A program made the position numbers and the translations under genes. This document shows, piece by piece, positions 11,334 through 21,943 of a stretch of DNA of 64,000 nucleotides. The stretch is from Euclidia mi (lineage: Eukaryota > Arthropoda > Insecta > Lepidoptera > Erebidae). The notes below the pieces were generated by a model, which saw nothing but the letters and a program-made list of their open reading frames with translations, had not been told where the DNA came from and did no database searches. Numbering within the stretch: position 1 is the first letter of the stretch; every line of letters begins with the position of its first letter. Where the stretch lies: contig OX123200.2 of NCBI GenBank assembly GCA_944739405.2, forward strand, positions 9,936,761 to 10,000,760, given 5' to 3'.

Positions 11334-11560
11334 TACTAGAGGATGCCCGTGGTTACACCCACGTTATTTAAGGCTACTGCTCTGCTCCCGTCGCTTATAG
11401 CGTGCAGTTATATAGCCTATAACCTTCCTCGATAAAAGGGCTATATAACACTGAAATATTTTTTCAAATCGGACCAGTACTTCCTGAGATTAGCGCGTTC
11501 AACCAAACAAGCAAACTCTTCAGCTTTATATATAAGTATATAAGATACAAAATATTTATT
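11334..11560 (+). mobile_element. Dispersed repeat R-B
   Basis: It starts CTAGAGGATGCCCGTGGTTA and ends CAAACTCTTCAGCTTTATAT. Interior blocks are CCTTCCTCGATAAAAGGGC and CCTGAGATTAGCGCGTTCAA. The family recurs at 23143, 33530 and 63842. It directly abuts the preceding R-A copy. Confidence 0.7.
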
Positions 11561-12115
11561 GAAAATCAGTATCTTCTTCTACAATCTGGATTATTTTCTT
11601 AAACTAGAATATCATTGCAACAGCAGAATAGGCGGATATGTTCGTAAAAGGTTTTCAGGAAACGTTGTAAATTACCCAAAATGGTGTAGTTTTTTAAAAC
11701 GTTTTGCACACAAACAAAGTGCCTGTTTTGCCATTCAACGATAAGTTCCGATTAAATTACTTAGCAAATCAAATTATGCAAATTTCGTTCAAGTTTTGGA
11801 TTTATCTGAATGATTATTTCTATCCTGCTGTGGTAAAACTGGTCCTGAATAATATTTAATACAAAACTAATGAATGCTATTTTAAAGTACATGATTAAAA
11901 AGTAGCTAGTTTTACTTACTATACTATCCATCGTCGTATTAGAGATGCAGATGCACTGAACTTCGAGATACAGGTTGCTCTAAAGAAAATAGGGCGAACA
12001 AAAGTTGTGCGCACCGCTACCGTGCGGCACTCCACAATGCCAGCTCTTACAATAGAAAGAAACGTAGCAAGAATACCTTAGTATATCCGCAGTTTGAAGA
12101 ATAACAGTTTTTTTT
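11561..12115. other. No gene recognised
   Basis: A 61-codon + strand frame at 11559-11744 has no recognisable feature. I see nothing else. Confidence 0.45.
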
Positions 12116-12205
12116 ATAGTCTCACGCCTGTATCCCCGAAGGGGTAGGCAGAGGTGTAAATATTACACCCACATTTCGCCATGAATTTTTAGGTCCCATG
12201 TAATA
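12116..12205 (-). mobile_element. SINE S1, tail fragment
   Basis: CGCCTGTATCCCCGAAGGGG to TTTTTAGGTCCCATGTAATA is the S1 3' body read from the opposite strand. It is truncated at the head side. Confidence 0.7.
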
Positions 12206-12250
12206 ACAGATAAAATATAAAACAATTTTGATGATAACTATGTGCTGATT

Positions 12251-12479
12251 CATCATCATCATCAGCCTTCATCAGTCCACTGCTGGACTAGGTCTCTCCT
12301 TTGAAAGGAGGAATTGGCCTACTATACCACGCTGGCCAAACGGGTTGGCATAGGGTTTGTATCAAGTTTTCCTTTCAGTGGTGTTCTCTGCATAATATGC
12401 TCCCTCTGTCGGCTCTTACGACACCCTTGGGATGATATGGGGTGGTGACATCCCGTATTCTTAATCCGTCACCACACGG
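12251..12479 (-). mobile_element. Dispersed SINE-like repeat S5
   Basis: Second good copy of the family at 8152-8400. Both begin with (CAT)n-CAGCC and end CCGTCACCACACGG. Confidence 0.7.
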
Positions 12480-12519
12480 TTGTACTGATGTACTGATTAT
12501 TATTATCTATAACGGTTCC

Positions 12520-13097
12520 GTGTGATGGTTTATGAATAGGAAGCGCTATGCCGTTGATGGGAAATGCTGGTTCTGGGAAAAGACCGAAACTCAACATCAA
12601 ACAATACTTTATAGGTAGATTAAGCCTACCATAGCACGCTGGTAAAACAGGTGAGTATGGGCAAAGAGCTCAGATAATTACATAGAGGGGCATTTCTTAT
12701 GGGCGCTCTGAAGACAAACTTTCTGTGACCCAATTGGCGCTTGGCGGCGTGGCAGTCGCGCTGTGACAGCTGTCTCTACGAGAGCAAGAGAGACAAACGT
12801 TACTCATGTGTATCTTAACTACGAGAGCAAGTGAGACGGAGAACGACGCCAGCGCCGCCAACGGCGCCAACTACGAATTAAACTGGAGACAGTCTCCACT
12901 TGTAATCGGCACACGAAATCCTGAAGAACTGCACCTCTATGTAAATCTGTATTCATTGGTATGGGGTTTAATGACAAATTTGCCGTCTCTCCACAAAATT
13001 AATATTTGTTTCGTCTAGATTCCTCAGTCAACTCTTACGACACCCACGAAATGAAAGGGGGAAGTGACACTTCGTGTTATTAATCCGCTACTACTAA
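12520..13097 (-). mobile_element. S5-related remnant interrupted by a MITE
   Basis: Before the MITE, CCTACCATAGCACGCTGG matches S5. After it, CAACTCTTACGACACCCACG and TATTAATCCGCTACTACTAA continue the same family. The 299-bp MITE at 12661-12959 lies between the two parts. Confidence 0.55.
12661..12959. mobile_element. MITE, copy 2 (TIR element)
   Basis: Homologous to 1097-1396 along its whole length, with inverted ends around TTACATAGAGGGGCA and TGCACCTCTATGTAA. It is flanked by TATGG on both sides (12656-12660 and 12960-12964), consistent with a 5-bp target duplication. The surrounding S5-type sequence gives an approximate empty site. Confidence 0.75.
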
Positions 13098-13145
13098 ACG
13101 GTGGATCCTTGAAGATTGTTTATGATCAAATATACAAATTTTATT

Positions 13146-13446
13146 GGTAGTAGAGCCTTGCTGATTTCAGCATGAATGGGCCGGCTCGACCGGGGAAGTA
13201 CTACCCTCTCACAGAAAATCGACGTAAAGTAACAGTACCTAAACTGCTGCGTTTCGTTCGGTGAGTGAGAGTGCCGGAGGTCCTATCCCCTATTCCTTCT
13301 CCCTCATCCCACTCCTTATCCTATCCCTTTTCCCAACCCCAAGGGGCGGCAACGCACTTGTGACTTCTGTTGTGTTGCTTGTGTCCATGGGCGGCGGTAA
13401 TGGCTAACCATCAGGCGATCCGTCTGCTCGTTTGCCGCCTATTACT
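13146..13446 (+). mobile_element. SINE-like family S7, full copy
   Basis: Starts GGTAGTAGAGCCTTGCTGAT and ends CTGCTCGTTTGCCGCCTATT. A near-identical copy is at 36489-36790 and a partial one at 30378-30645. The last about 80 bp (GGCGGCAACGCACTTGTGAC onward) are shared with the LINE tail after 7323. Confidence 0.75.
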
Positions 13447-14100
13447 ATAAATAAAACTTTGTATTTTAAATCTGTTACTACACAAACGGTGAGTCCTTCA
13501 AGATCATTTGTATACGACCAACACTGTCAAAATAATGAAATTCATTTTTATATTTTTAAAGCTACATTCAAAGACCTGTTGGCTCTCTCTCAGAAACTTT
13601 TTCAAAGGCAGAGATAATCCCCATCCCAACAAAATTCATAAAACAAGTATGTTATGACACCTAATGTGTCATCCGTGGTCGTTATCCGGCTAATTTATTA
13701 CTTAGTGCCCGTATAATTGAAGGGAAAGATACAATTAGACTGCCTGTACCCCTCATGGCTATGTTTACGTAAACATATCTCTCCCGCGGGCATAGCTTTC
13801 TATGCTGTCGTTGTCGTTCTATTAGAAACCGCTGTTTAAATTAACAAGATAGCGTTGCCCTTTTGATAATTCGAATGTCGATTTATTCGAGCTGGTTGTC
13901 GAATAACAATGGACGGATTCAATGGTTGCTTTAATTAAAATTAACAGACATATATTTGTACTTCAGTAATTGGGTGTGCTCTCATTTGCTGTTTAATGAG
14001 GAGTAGGTAGGTAGTACCTTCTCCTCTTTAAATTATATTATTTAAAGTCTCTGGTTGCAGTTAATGTCCATTTGATTATAAATATACTATTATTATAATT
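13447..14100. other. No gene recognised
   Basis: No supported coding frame and no clear repeat. Confidence 0.45.
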
Positions 14101-14276
14101 GACTGCCTCCGTGGTCCAGTGGATAGCGTATGCGACTGCTGATCGGAGGTCACGGTTTCAATTCCCGGTTCGGGCAAAAGTGTTACTGGGTTTACCGAAT
14201 TCTCAGCAGCAGCACGGAGTCTGGTGATGTGCCCGGTAACGGCAATAGGCTCGCGCCCTATTACGTTGGACCTAAA
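14101..14276 (+). mobile_element. SINE S1, cut at its 3' end by another insertion
   Basis: Head GACTGCCTCCGTGGTCCAGT and body to CCTAAAAATTC are normal for S1. The expected tail (ATGGCGAAATGTGGG) is replaced by RTE-like LINE sequence at 14277. Confidence 0.8.
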
Positions 14277-14440
14277 AATTCGAGGGCGTCCTATACTACG
14301 TTTGCCAAAGCGCGGTCTCCACTCTAGAACACGACTACTCCACGACCGGACACGAAGAGCCGAAAATCGGGCTCAGTGGCGTGCCATTGGAGAGGCCTAT
14401 ATCAAGCAGTGGACTACGGCAGGCTGATGTTGATGATGAT
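14277..14440. pseudogene. RTE-like LINE 3' end with internal inversion
   Basis: Bases 14277-14336 read on the minus strand encode RVLEWRPRFGKRSIGRP. Bases 14346-14427 read on the plus strand encode AENRAQWRAIGEAYIKQWTT and end in a stop. In the intact order (62429-62655) both blocks are on one strand, W-R-P-R first. The first segment has therefore been inverted relative to the second. It ends in a (GATGAT)n-like tail. Confidence 0.7.
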
Positions 14441-14931
14441 GATGAATGCTACTGTAACAACTGTTGGTGGAACGAATAAGAAATATGTGCTTATAAGAAT
14501 CCCTTATCGTCTTATTTGCGTAATTATGGCACTCTCAGTTCTCTTACGACGCGTTGTTGTAATGAATTTTACGGGTTTTCTGTCACATTTCTCAGTCACG
14601 ATGTAACAATATTACCAAATCACCTAAATCAAATTTGCTAAGAATCTAGATTACCTATACCTGTCCTATGTCTTGCCGTGATCCAGACTTCTTACTTCAA
14701 GCTCCTAAGAAGCAGTTTCATTGTTTTTAATTTCCATTACGCTAAGAAATTAACACCGACGCGGCTTGTAAATTACGTGCTTACGGGTACTTTTAAATAC
14801 TTAGGCGGGAAAATTTGAAAAGTTTTACGGTAGATACAAGTTGTTCAACGTAAACTTGAGAACTCGTCCGGTCACTTCTTATTTTTAACTTAAAGTTAAG
14901 TATTTATATCTACAACTTTTTGTTTACGAGA

Positions 14932-15480
14932 TAATTCATGACTTAGCAGTGTGGTCAGACTACCGCAGAGTTTTGATATAATGTGCGTGTATTTTTGTTT
15001 AAGATATAAAATCATTCTCTGGAATGCACTCCCTCTTGAAATCAGGATGTCTACTTCTCGTGAACTTTTCAAGGCCAGAGTTTGTCGGCAGTATAATGAA
15101 CAGTTGGCAGAATCTTCATAGTGTATTTGTATAATCGTAATTACTAGGTATATATATTTATGTTTATCTATACGTATGTACATTTTTATATATTTTTATT
15201 GTTAATTAATAATAATTAGTATATTATATACACATATTTATATATTTTTTATATATATTAGTATATATTTTATCTTCAGTTATTATTTATTTTATGTTTA
15301 GTAATAGCTATAAGCGATTTTGCTCTCACATTACGGCTCTCTTACGCACCTACCTTGAATTGTCTCTGCACCACCCAAAGGTTGACTGGCAGAGAATGCC
15401 ACAGGCATTAAGTCCGCCTTTGTACATTATTTTGTAATATTGTGCAAGAAGTTTTAAAATAAATAAATAAATAATAAATA
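14932..15480 (+). mobile_element. 5'-truncated LINE with A-rich tail
   Basis: A remnant of ORF2 C-terminus (15008-15121) is followed by about 330 bp of 3' UTR and an AAAATAAATAAATAAATAAT end. The copy is dead. Confidence 0.55.
15008..15121 (+). pseudogene. LINE ORF2 C-terminal fragment
   Basis: The + strand reads K-I-I-L-W-N-A-L-P-L-E-I-R, then ELFKARVCRQYNEQLAESS and TAG. An LWNxLPxEIR block followed by a lysine/arginine helix is typical of the last residues of Jockey/CR1-group ORF2. The clade is not resolved. Confidence 0.6.
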
Positions 15481-15481
15481 G

Positions 15482-16540
15482 ATCTAATTAGATTGATTTG
15501 ATTGAAATAAGATTTCTGTATTTGCTTGTGTTTACTAGCAATCTAAGGGGTTATAAATTATAGACTTCGACAGTGATGTAGGTACCCACATAACTTCGTG
15601 AATGCTTGCTATTTGTATTTTTGAAATGGACGTTACGTCCATGGTTTCTGATCTCTATAATATTACCCTGCAGGTACCAAAATGACTCCTGTCAACAATA
15701 CTCAAGAACCGTGCTGTTTTCGGTGTTTTGATGTTTGTCACTGACTGAGCTGCTTCAAGATCACATTGTTGTAGAACTCGGGGCAACCCAATCATGGCGC
15801 AGAGCGCCGATCGAATACCATCTACAGTTATATTGAATAGAATAAACGAACTGTCGTAAAATAAAGTTTAATTAAAGCTAACATATTTTGCTTTCCTATA
15901 TAATTATAACAAATTTGTAAGGCAACGGCTGACGATAAAACAGCCAGACCTGTCAAAAATTTAATTTATCTGAGCATGTTCTATTTTTAATCCTCTAGGA
16001 GTTCCAAAGTTTAAAATTCTCGAAGCAGAACGGAATGACATAGACAACAAGGTACACAAATTAATTTTTGTACACAGATATACACAAAATGTTTCACAGA
16101 AACATGTTATGTTAAATTTCTGACACGTTTGCGGGTCGTAAAATGAAATCGTTTAATTATGTGCACACGGTTTGTAGTTTCGAAGAGAACCTCCCTTGGG
16201 TCCCTTCACACAAAATAAGGGCTCCAGTATAACTAGTTGTTAACAAGAACCTGTTTAATTTGTATGCAAATATAAAGTTGTACTTATCAATTTGTTTGTT
16301 ACTTGAGTTCGCTGACTCCTTTTACCCCTTAAGGGGTAAGCAGGGGCGTGCAGATAGGTAATATTATTAATTTGCTAGATGACTAATAGAATCAAAAACA
16401 TACCTACTTGTAAACTCTGCTTTTGAGAATTGGGTAATAGAAAATGACAATAATATTTAGAATTAGACAACTCTGGATCTGGTATGAACTTCAATACCTG
16501 TGATAAATACTTCCTAACTTTCACAGTCATAGATCACGTA
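15482..16540. other. No gene recognised
   Basis: No coding frame supported. CCCCTTAAGGGGTAAGCAGG near 16323 recalls the SINE S1 tail but is too short to assign. Confidence 0.45.
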
Positions 16541-16542
16541 TC

Positions 16543-16855
16543 CTGGCGACAGCCCAGTGGTGTACCTACCTAATGGACTGCCGAGACGATGGTCTCGGGT
16601 TCGGTCCCCAGGTACCCCGGGCACACCTCTGACTTTTCGAAGTTATGGGTCTATTAAAAATGTTAATTATCGCTCGCTTAATAATTTTGTTTGTTTGTTT
16701 AAACAAACAAAAACAAAAGAGCTTAATAATGTGCCCGGTAGATGGCAATAGGCTCGCCCCCTATTACATTGCGACCAAAACATAACTGGCGAAGTGTGGG
16801 TGTGTAATACACCTCTGCCTACGCCTTCGAGGATAAAATACGTGAAGTTATGTTT
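16543..16855 (+). mobile_element. SINE family S2 carrying a palindromic insertion
   Basis: The head GGCGACAGCCCAGTGGTGTA and B-box region CTCGGGTTCGGTCCCCAGGT differ from S1. The body from GTGCCCGGTAGATGGCAATA onward is S1-like. A second copy at 23420-23690 lacks the 45-bp interruption found here at 16686. Confidence 0.8.
16686..16720. repeat. 35-bp AT-rich palindrome with 10-bp duplication
   Basis: The insert is a (TTTG)n arm followed by its near-perfect complement, centred on TTTAAA. GCTTAATAAT lies directly before (16676-16685) and after it (16721-16730). The homologous SINE at 23420 has a single GCTTAATAAT, so it is the empty site. Confidence 0.8.
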
Positions 16856-16860
16856 ATGTT

Positions 16861-17688
16861 ATGTTTATGTGTTTCACAGTCATCTTGTGAGGCTGAGGAA
16901 ACCCATGGCACCTTAAATAAATCACGGATGAAAGTCGTGGCATTAATGTTAGCACGTACCTATGTTTAAATTTTGAGTTCAATTCAGTCTATACAGTAAA
17001 TCAATTTATTTGTAAACAACTTTTAATGATCCATGAAAAGCTCAGTAACCGCCATCAAAATACTAGAAAAACACCCAAAAATCAAATGTACTTATAGATG
17101 TGTTTACAACAAAACAAACTATAATCGCGCTACACCACACAATGATGAATTGTGTAGGTACCTACAGTGACTTTGTAGGTGCGTCTTGCGATCGACCGCC
17201 TCGCCAAGGACAGTGCACACACCTAAATTATGTCGCGGGCGGCGGATGCTGGCTCAAATATTAAAGGCGTGACCCTTCGCAACAGGGATCCTGGGACTCT
17301 ACGTAAACAGGACATAAAGATTTCAATCCTGTAGGTCGGCGAAACTGTGTTCCGTGAAACTAACTTTTCTTCGCATAGATACCGAACTTACACTTGTCAT
17401 TAAAATGTTCAATTATTTTCCAGTTTAACAAAAAATATTATGTTATTGTCAGATACGAAATAGTATACAGAGTTACATGCACATAATAAAAGGACTATGT
17501 AGTGTATTCCGTTGCCTTTAAAGATTAAGAAAGTCTGCTGTAGGTGGCGCTGTTGTCAATATCCTGAAATGGTGAACATGACTTACAGGAATTAAAGTTT
17601 TCGGTCCTAGAGAGAGCGCTGTAGTCTAGATCCAGAAATAAATAGGGCCAAGCATTCAGGATAGCTATTGTTTTTTTGTGTCGTTATA
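16861..17688. other. No gene recognised
   Basis: Unique-looking sequence with no domain-bearing frame. Confidence 0.45.
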
Positions 17689-17691
17689 CTT

Positions 17692-17930
17692 CCTCCGTGG
17701 TCCAGTGGATAGCGTATACGACAGCTGGTCGGAGGTTCCGAGATCGATTCCCGGGCCGGGAAAAAAAGTGTTACTGGGTTTTTCCAAATTGTCAGTAGCA
17801 GCATGGAGTCTGGTGATGTGCCCGGTAACGGCAATAGGCCGTATTACGTGGGACCTAAAAATTCATGGCGAAATGTGGGTGTAATCTTTACACCTCAGCC
17901 TACCCCTTCGGGAATACAGGCGTGAGTCTA
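17692..17930 (+). mobile_element. SINE S1
   Basis: CCTCCGTGGTCCAGTGGATA head, GATCGATTCCCGGG B-box region and CCCCTTCGGGAATACAGGCG end. A small deletion removes CGCCCC after GGCAATAGG. Confidence 0.8.
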
Positions 17931-18176
17931 TAAAAAGAATACTTACTACTTAGTGGGCCACGCCACGACGACGGTTCGTTTCGTGAACAAATAGGTGTTT
18001 GGTCAGTGTGTTATTGCTTTGTAAATAATGTCAGGCGTACGAACTCTGATCTAAATAATTATGTTATTCTATAGGATTGTTTTATATTTACTTGAATGCT
18101 ACGCACTGAAACTTAACTGGAAAATACGGATTCCTTGTAGTTAGTAAAATCGATATTTGGTTTATTTTGACAGAAC

Positions 18177-18323
18177 CGGCGAGCATGTATGAAAAGAGTG
18201 ATGAATGTAGAGGAAGCGCGTGAGGTTTGTAAGGATAGAAGCAAGTGGCGTTCCGTTGGCTCTGCCTACCCCGACGGGGAAAAGGCGATGATACCCCGAC
18301 GGGGAGTCACTACCCTCAAATAA
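18177..18323 (+). pseudogene. LINE ORF C-terminal fragment
   Basis: An open frame reads MKRVMNVEEAREVCKDRSKW, then RSVGSAYPDGEKA, and ends at TAA (18321-18323). The block EEAREVCKDRSKWRS..AYP is one I associate with the end of lepidopteran non-LTR polyproteins (assignment from memory). A shorter relative lies near 58143. No catalytic domain remains. Confidence 0.5.
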
Positions 18324-18365
18324 ACTGTATGTATGTTGTACATATACTATGTATGTATGTATGTT

Positions 18366-18673
18366 GATAGAATATCAGCTTTTTCACAGAGCGACTGCCG
18401 TCTGACCTCCATAACCCAAAGGGATAGCGATATTCCATGGCTTAGACCAGTATCAGTTTATTTGAGGGTAGTGACTCCCCGTAATGACTTTCAAAGATCT
18501 TTATGAAAGCCAGGACCGACGGTTTAACGTGCTCTCCGAGGCACGGGGCAAGCGATAATTAAATATTTAATACGCACATTACTTTGAAAAGTCAGTGGTG
18601 CGCGCCGTGGATTCGAATCAGACATCCTCTGTATGGCAGTCTGTTGGTATATCCACCAGGCTATCGCTGCCTC
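18366..18673 (-). mobile_element. SINE S4a
   Basis: Minus-strand head GGCAGCGATAGCCTGGTGGA, B box GATTCGAATCCACGGCGCGC, body with GTGCCTCGGAGAGCACG and tail with TATCGCTATCCCTTTGGGTT. Same family as 51877 and 59137. Confidence 0.8.
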
Positions 18674-18967
18674 CTAAAAAAATACATATAGGTAACTGCA
18701 AAAATTTAGGTACCTAATTACTTCAAACAATTGGCTATTTTCATTATTTATTTATGCTTTATTGTACACGAATAAAGAAAATATTTAAAGAAGTCTTTTA
18801 TAAAGGCGATAAGGACCGCCTTATCTTTAAAGTGACTTTCAGCGAGCCAATTTTGAATAGACATATTATTCTTAGGAAACAATGGTAGGTATAGGTATTA
18901 TATACTAGTTTTAAAGAGCACATAGCTTAAATATATAAAGACATGTATTACCATAATAATATACATG

Positions 18968-19588
18968 TCACCGGAAAATAACAAAAACCGCAAGTTTATT
19001 AATTTCCTACGAAATGTATAAACTTTCGTAGGATTCTAAACGGGAGATAAATTGTATTATTTTCGCCCACATTTTCGCAAATTTATTCATTTGCGACGTC
19101 TCGACGTAAATGTATAAACTAACGAATATCCATTCGTAACATTCTAAACGGTTCGAAGAGCTTTTAATTTTACGCTTCTTTAAAATACGGCAAATTACAC
19201 ACTGCTCTGTCATTGGTCGGTTAGTGATAATGAAGGTCGGCATCAGTTCAACTTATTAAGTTATGTTAGGTGTTCTTGTGACCCCGAATAAAAAAATAGG
19301 AGCCCTGCGAAGCAGGGCTCCGTCAACTTAGCCTCATTAACATCGCTTAAGTGACGGTTTATTCGTAAAAGTGGCAAAGAATGAAATGAAACACGTGACT
19401 TATTAAACCAATCAGAGCGCACATGGCGTTTGGTTATTGCTCACTTATTATTTTACGAATGAATTCGGTAAGTTTATTAATTTCTGAAAATCTGGGCGTA
19501 AAATAATACAATTTATTGAGAAACCTACGAAAGTTCATAAATTTCCTAGGAAATTTATAAATTTACGGTTTTTGTTATTTTCCAGTGA
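18968..19588. mobile_element. 621-bp inverted-repeat element (hAT/P-like MITE?)
   Basis: Ends TCACCGGAAAATAACAAAAA and, in reverse complement, TCACTGGAAAATAACAAAAA. Inverted similarity continues inward for roughly 120 bp. Flanks TATACATG (18960-18967) and TATACATA (19589-19596) match at 7 of 8, fitting an 8-bp target duplication as made by hAT or P transposases. No transposase is encoded. A GC-rich hairpin lies in the middle. Confidence 0.75.
19299..19321. repeat. Perfect GC-rich hairpin inside the MITE
   Basis: GGAGCCCTGC, loop GAA, GCAGGGCTCC. It stands out in an otherwise AT-rich element. It looks like a bacterial terminator stem but no such role is expected in this genome. Confidence 0.8.
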
Positions 19589-19684
19589 TATACATATACA
19601 TACATACAGATATAAAAAGTACATTAAGACACACATAGTAGAATGGCAAAAGATCTAAAGATAATTTTATACTAATACTAGCGG

Positions 19685-19830
19685 AAGACAGCAATAGCCG
19701 AGTAGAGATACCAACAAACTGCCAGGTAGAAGGGTATCGGGTTCGAATCCACGGCGCGCACCACTGACTGCGGAGTTAAGTGCGTATCAAATTGTAAATT
19801 ATCGCTTGCTCAGCAGGAACTTTATATAGG
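19685..19830 (+). mobile_element. SINE S4, 3'-truncated
   Basis: GCAATAGCCGAGTAGAGATA head and GGGTTCGAATCCACGGCGCG B-box region are present. The copy ends after AATTATCGCTTGCTCAGCAG. Confidence 0.65.
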
Positions 19831-20092
19831 TATGATAATTAAATATAATTATACAGATTATAATTAAGACGATATATTATGTATAATACCATACAATCGC
19901 TTTCTTAATTAGATACTTGATTGCAATTAATACAATGATGCCTACATTCGCGGTAACATCGGTTCACTGGTTTTGATGGGATTAAATCTTAATCGTAATA
20001 ATTAGACTGTTATAGATCTCTGTAACAAATTAAGACAACACATTGACATGAGCATATTCTATCGTTATCTATGCATATTATAAAATGCCTGA

Positions 20093-20350
20093 CTGCCTCC
20101 GTGGTCCAGTGGATAGCGTATGCGACTGGTGATCGGAGGTCCTGGGTTCGATTCCCGGATTGAGCAAAAGTGTTACTGGGCTTTTTCGAATACTGAGTAG
20201 CAGCCCGGAGTCTGGTGATGTGCCCGGTAACGGCAATAGGCTCTCCCCCTATTACGTGGGACCTAAAAATTAATGGCGAAATGTGGGCGTAATATTTACA
20301 GTTTTACACCTCTGCCTACCTCTTCGGGGATACAGGCATGAGACTATAAA
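20093..20350 (+). mobile_element. SINE S1
   Basis: GACTGCCTCCGTGGTCCAGT to GGGGATACAGGCATGAGACT, followed by an AAATAAAAAAATA tail. Good match to the family consensus. Confidence 0.85.
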
Positions 20351-20357
20351 TAAAAAA

Positions 20358-21045
20358 ATATGCGTTCACCTGTAATGAGCATTCTCGCAAATGTGACAAA
20401 ACAAATAAGTGTGTTTTAGCGAGCACTCTCACGAACATTCTGGCAAGCCTTAGAATATAGAAAATACATAGAATACCGTGTGGTTGACGGCATAGAATAC
20501 AAGTGTCACGACCCCCTATCTTCCCGTGGGTGTCGTAAGAGGCGACTAAGGGATCACACGATGCAAATACCATCTTTGCGTAGAGACGGAAAACTCGACA
20601 TCAAACCCTATACGACTGCCTCGTTGGTCTCGCGGCATAAATGTGCGCGTGGGATCGGGAGGTCCCGGGTTCGATTCCTGGGTCGGGCAGTGTTATTGGG
20701 TTTTTCTGTCACGAAATTCTCAGTAGCAGCACGGAGTCTGGAAATGTGCCCGGTACGGCAATAGGCTCGCCCCTTATTACGTGGGACTAAAGTATATCTG
20801 GCGAAAAGTGGGTGTAGAAATACACCTCTGCTTACCCCTTCGGGGATAAAAGGCGTGACGATATGTATATGTATGTATGTGTACATAGAATGCGTGCTAC
20901 AATGGCGGTTAAGCGCAATATAATATTTACTTCACTTTGACTTATAATTTTAATCTAGGTAAGAATCTTCGTAGTTTGTCACTAATTTTAACTTGACTAG
21001 TGGTGGGCTTACTCTGAATGAATATCGATAAAATATCGATAATAA
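20358..21045. mobile_element. Copy of the 31821 MITE family, interrupted by a SINE
   Basis: Segments 20358-20474 and 20892-21045 read in the opposite orientation to 32491-32215. Matching blocks include TGAGCATTCTCGCAAATGTG-like, CTACAATGGCGGTTAA and AAGAATCTTCGTAGTTTGTC. Its terminal repeat is truncated next to the preceding SINE. The compound SINE at 20475-20881 splits it. Confidence 0.65.
20475..20881 (+). mobile_element. Compound SINE (S5 head fused to S1b) with 10-bp duplication
   Basis: The insertion starts ACCGTGTGGTTGACGGCATA (S5-type head with GGTGTCGTAAGAGGCGACTA). At about 20612 it continues as an S1b SINE (GACTGCCTCGTTGGTCTCGC) to GATAAAAGGCGTGACGATAT. TACATAGAAT stands at 20465-20474 and again at 20882-20891. 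The two parts therefore entered as one unit. Confidence 0.75.
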
Positions 21046-21479
21046 TTATTTTTAGTGTCTGATTCGCTCCTTTATGATGTGTTAAACCGAAATGTCAGAT
21101 TTTTTCTTCAAAAATCGATCGGCAATATTACTAATTACAGCTTTTTAAAAACCCATTTGAATATGAACGCTGTAATCCATCATGGTGGTTGAGTGACGAC
21201 ACGAAGTGCAAAACAAAAGGTCTGGTGTACCCACTTTTATTTATTTTAATTCAATTTATAAATTAATTCTACGTTTTAAAAAACAGATTTTACTCGGATG
21301 CAGGTACAAAGTTTGACGTTTTAGTTGTATTTACTACCTAAACGTCAACAACAACAATGGCGGACGCACCGTGTGACGTAATGCTTTCTGATTGGTGTTC
21401 ACTGTTACAAGAATAAAGATATTATTTCAAGTTTTAAAACCCTGAAAAATAACATTAATGTTAACTTTTATAATAAACT

Positions 21480-21656
21480 AGCTGACCCGGCAAACGTTGC
21501 TTTGCATATTTTTTTTTTTTTTTTTTTTTTTTTTAAATAGATGTTGGCCTATTCTCATAGATACCGGATAAGCACAAAAAATTTCATCAAAATCGGTCAA
21601 GCCGTTTCGGAGGAGTATGGGAACGAAAACTGTGACACGAGAATTTTATATATTAG
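21480..21656 (+). mobile_element. R-C repeat with exact 10-bp target duplication
   Basis: The element runs from AGCTGACCCGGCAAACGTTG through a run of about 26 T to GAGAATTTTATATATTAG. ATAATAAACT is present at 21470-21479 and 21657-21666. CATCAAAATCGGTCAAGCCG and TTTCGGAGGAGTATGGGAAC are family landmarks common in Lepidoptera. Confidence 0.8.
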
Positions 21657-21789
21657 ATAATAAACTTATTTGACATCTACAAATAATAATGAATCTGTAG
21701 ATACTATGAATCAAACCAATTTATTCTTAAGGACACAAGTCTATTGCCGCCGACGGAGACAAGTTCATTAATAATTAAATTATATGCGG

Positions 21790-21906
21790 TGTAAAAAGAC
21801 CCTTAACCTAAATTCAAATGCCATATTGTACTAATTATAACGATAATTTGTTACCTCGGCACCATACCTAGGAAATTACTGGTTTAGGAGATATTGAGGC
21901 TCAAAG
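21790..21906 (+). repeat. Unassigned repeat, copy 1
   Basis: GTAAAAAGACCCTTAA, CCATATTGTACTAATTATAA, CTCGGCACCATACCTAGG and GAGATATTGAGGCTCAAAG recur, inverted, at 37445-37575. It has no coding frame. Confidence 0.6.
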
Positions 21907-21943
21907 AAACCATAACTTATTATTTTAGTTACTTAATACAAAA

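Noticed and set aside
19299..19321. Rho-independent terminator
   Set aside because: The hairpin looks like one but is internal to a eukaryotic MITE and is not followed by a meaningful gene end.
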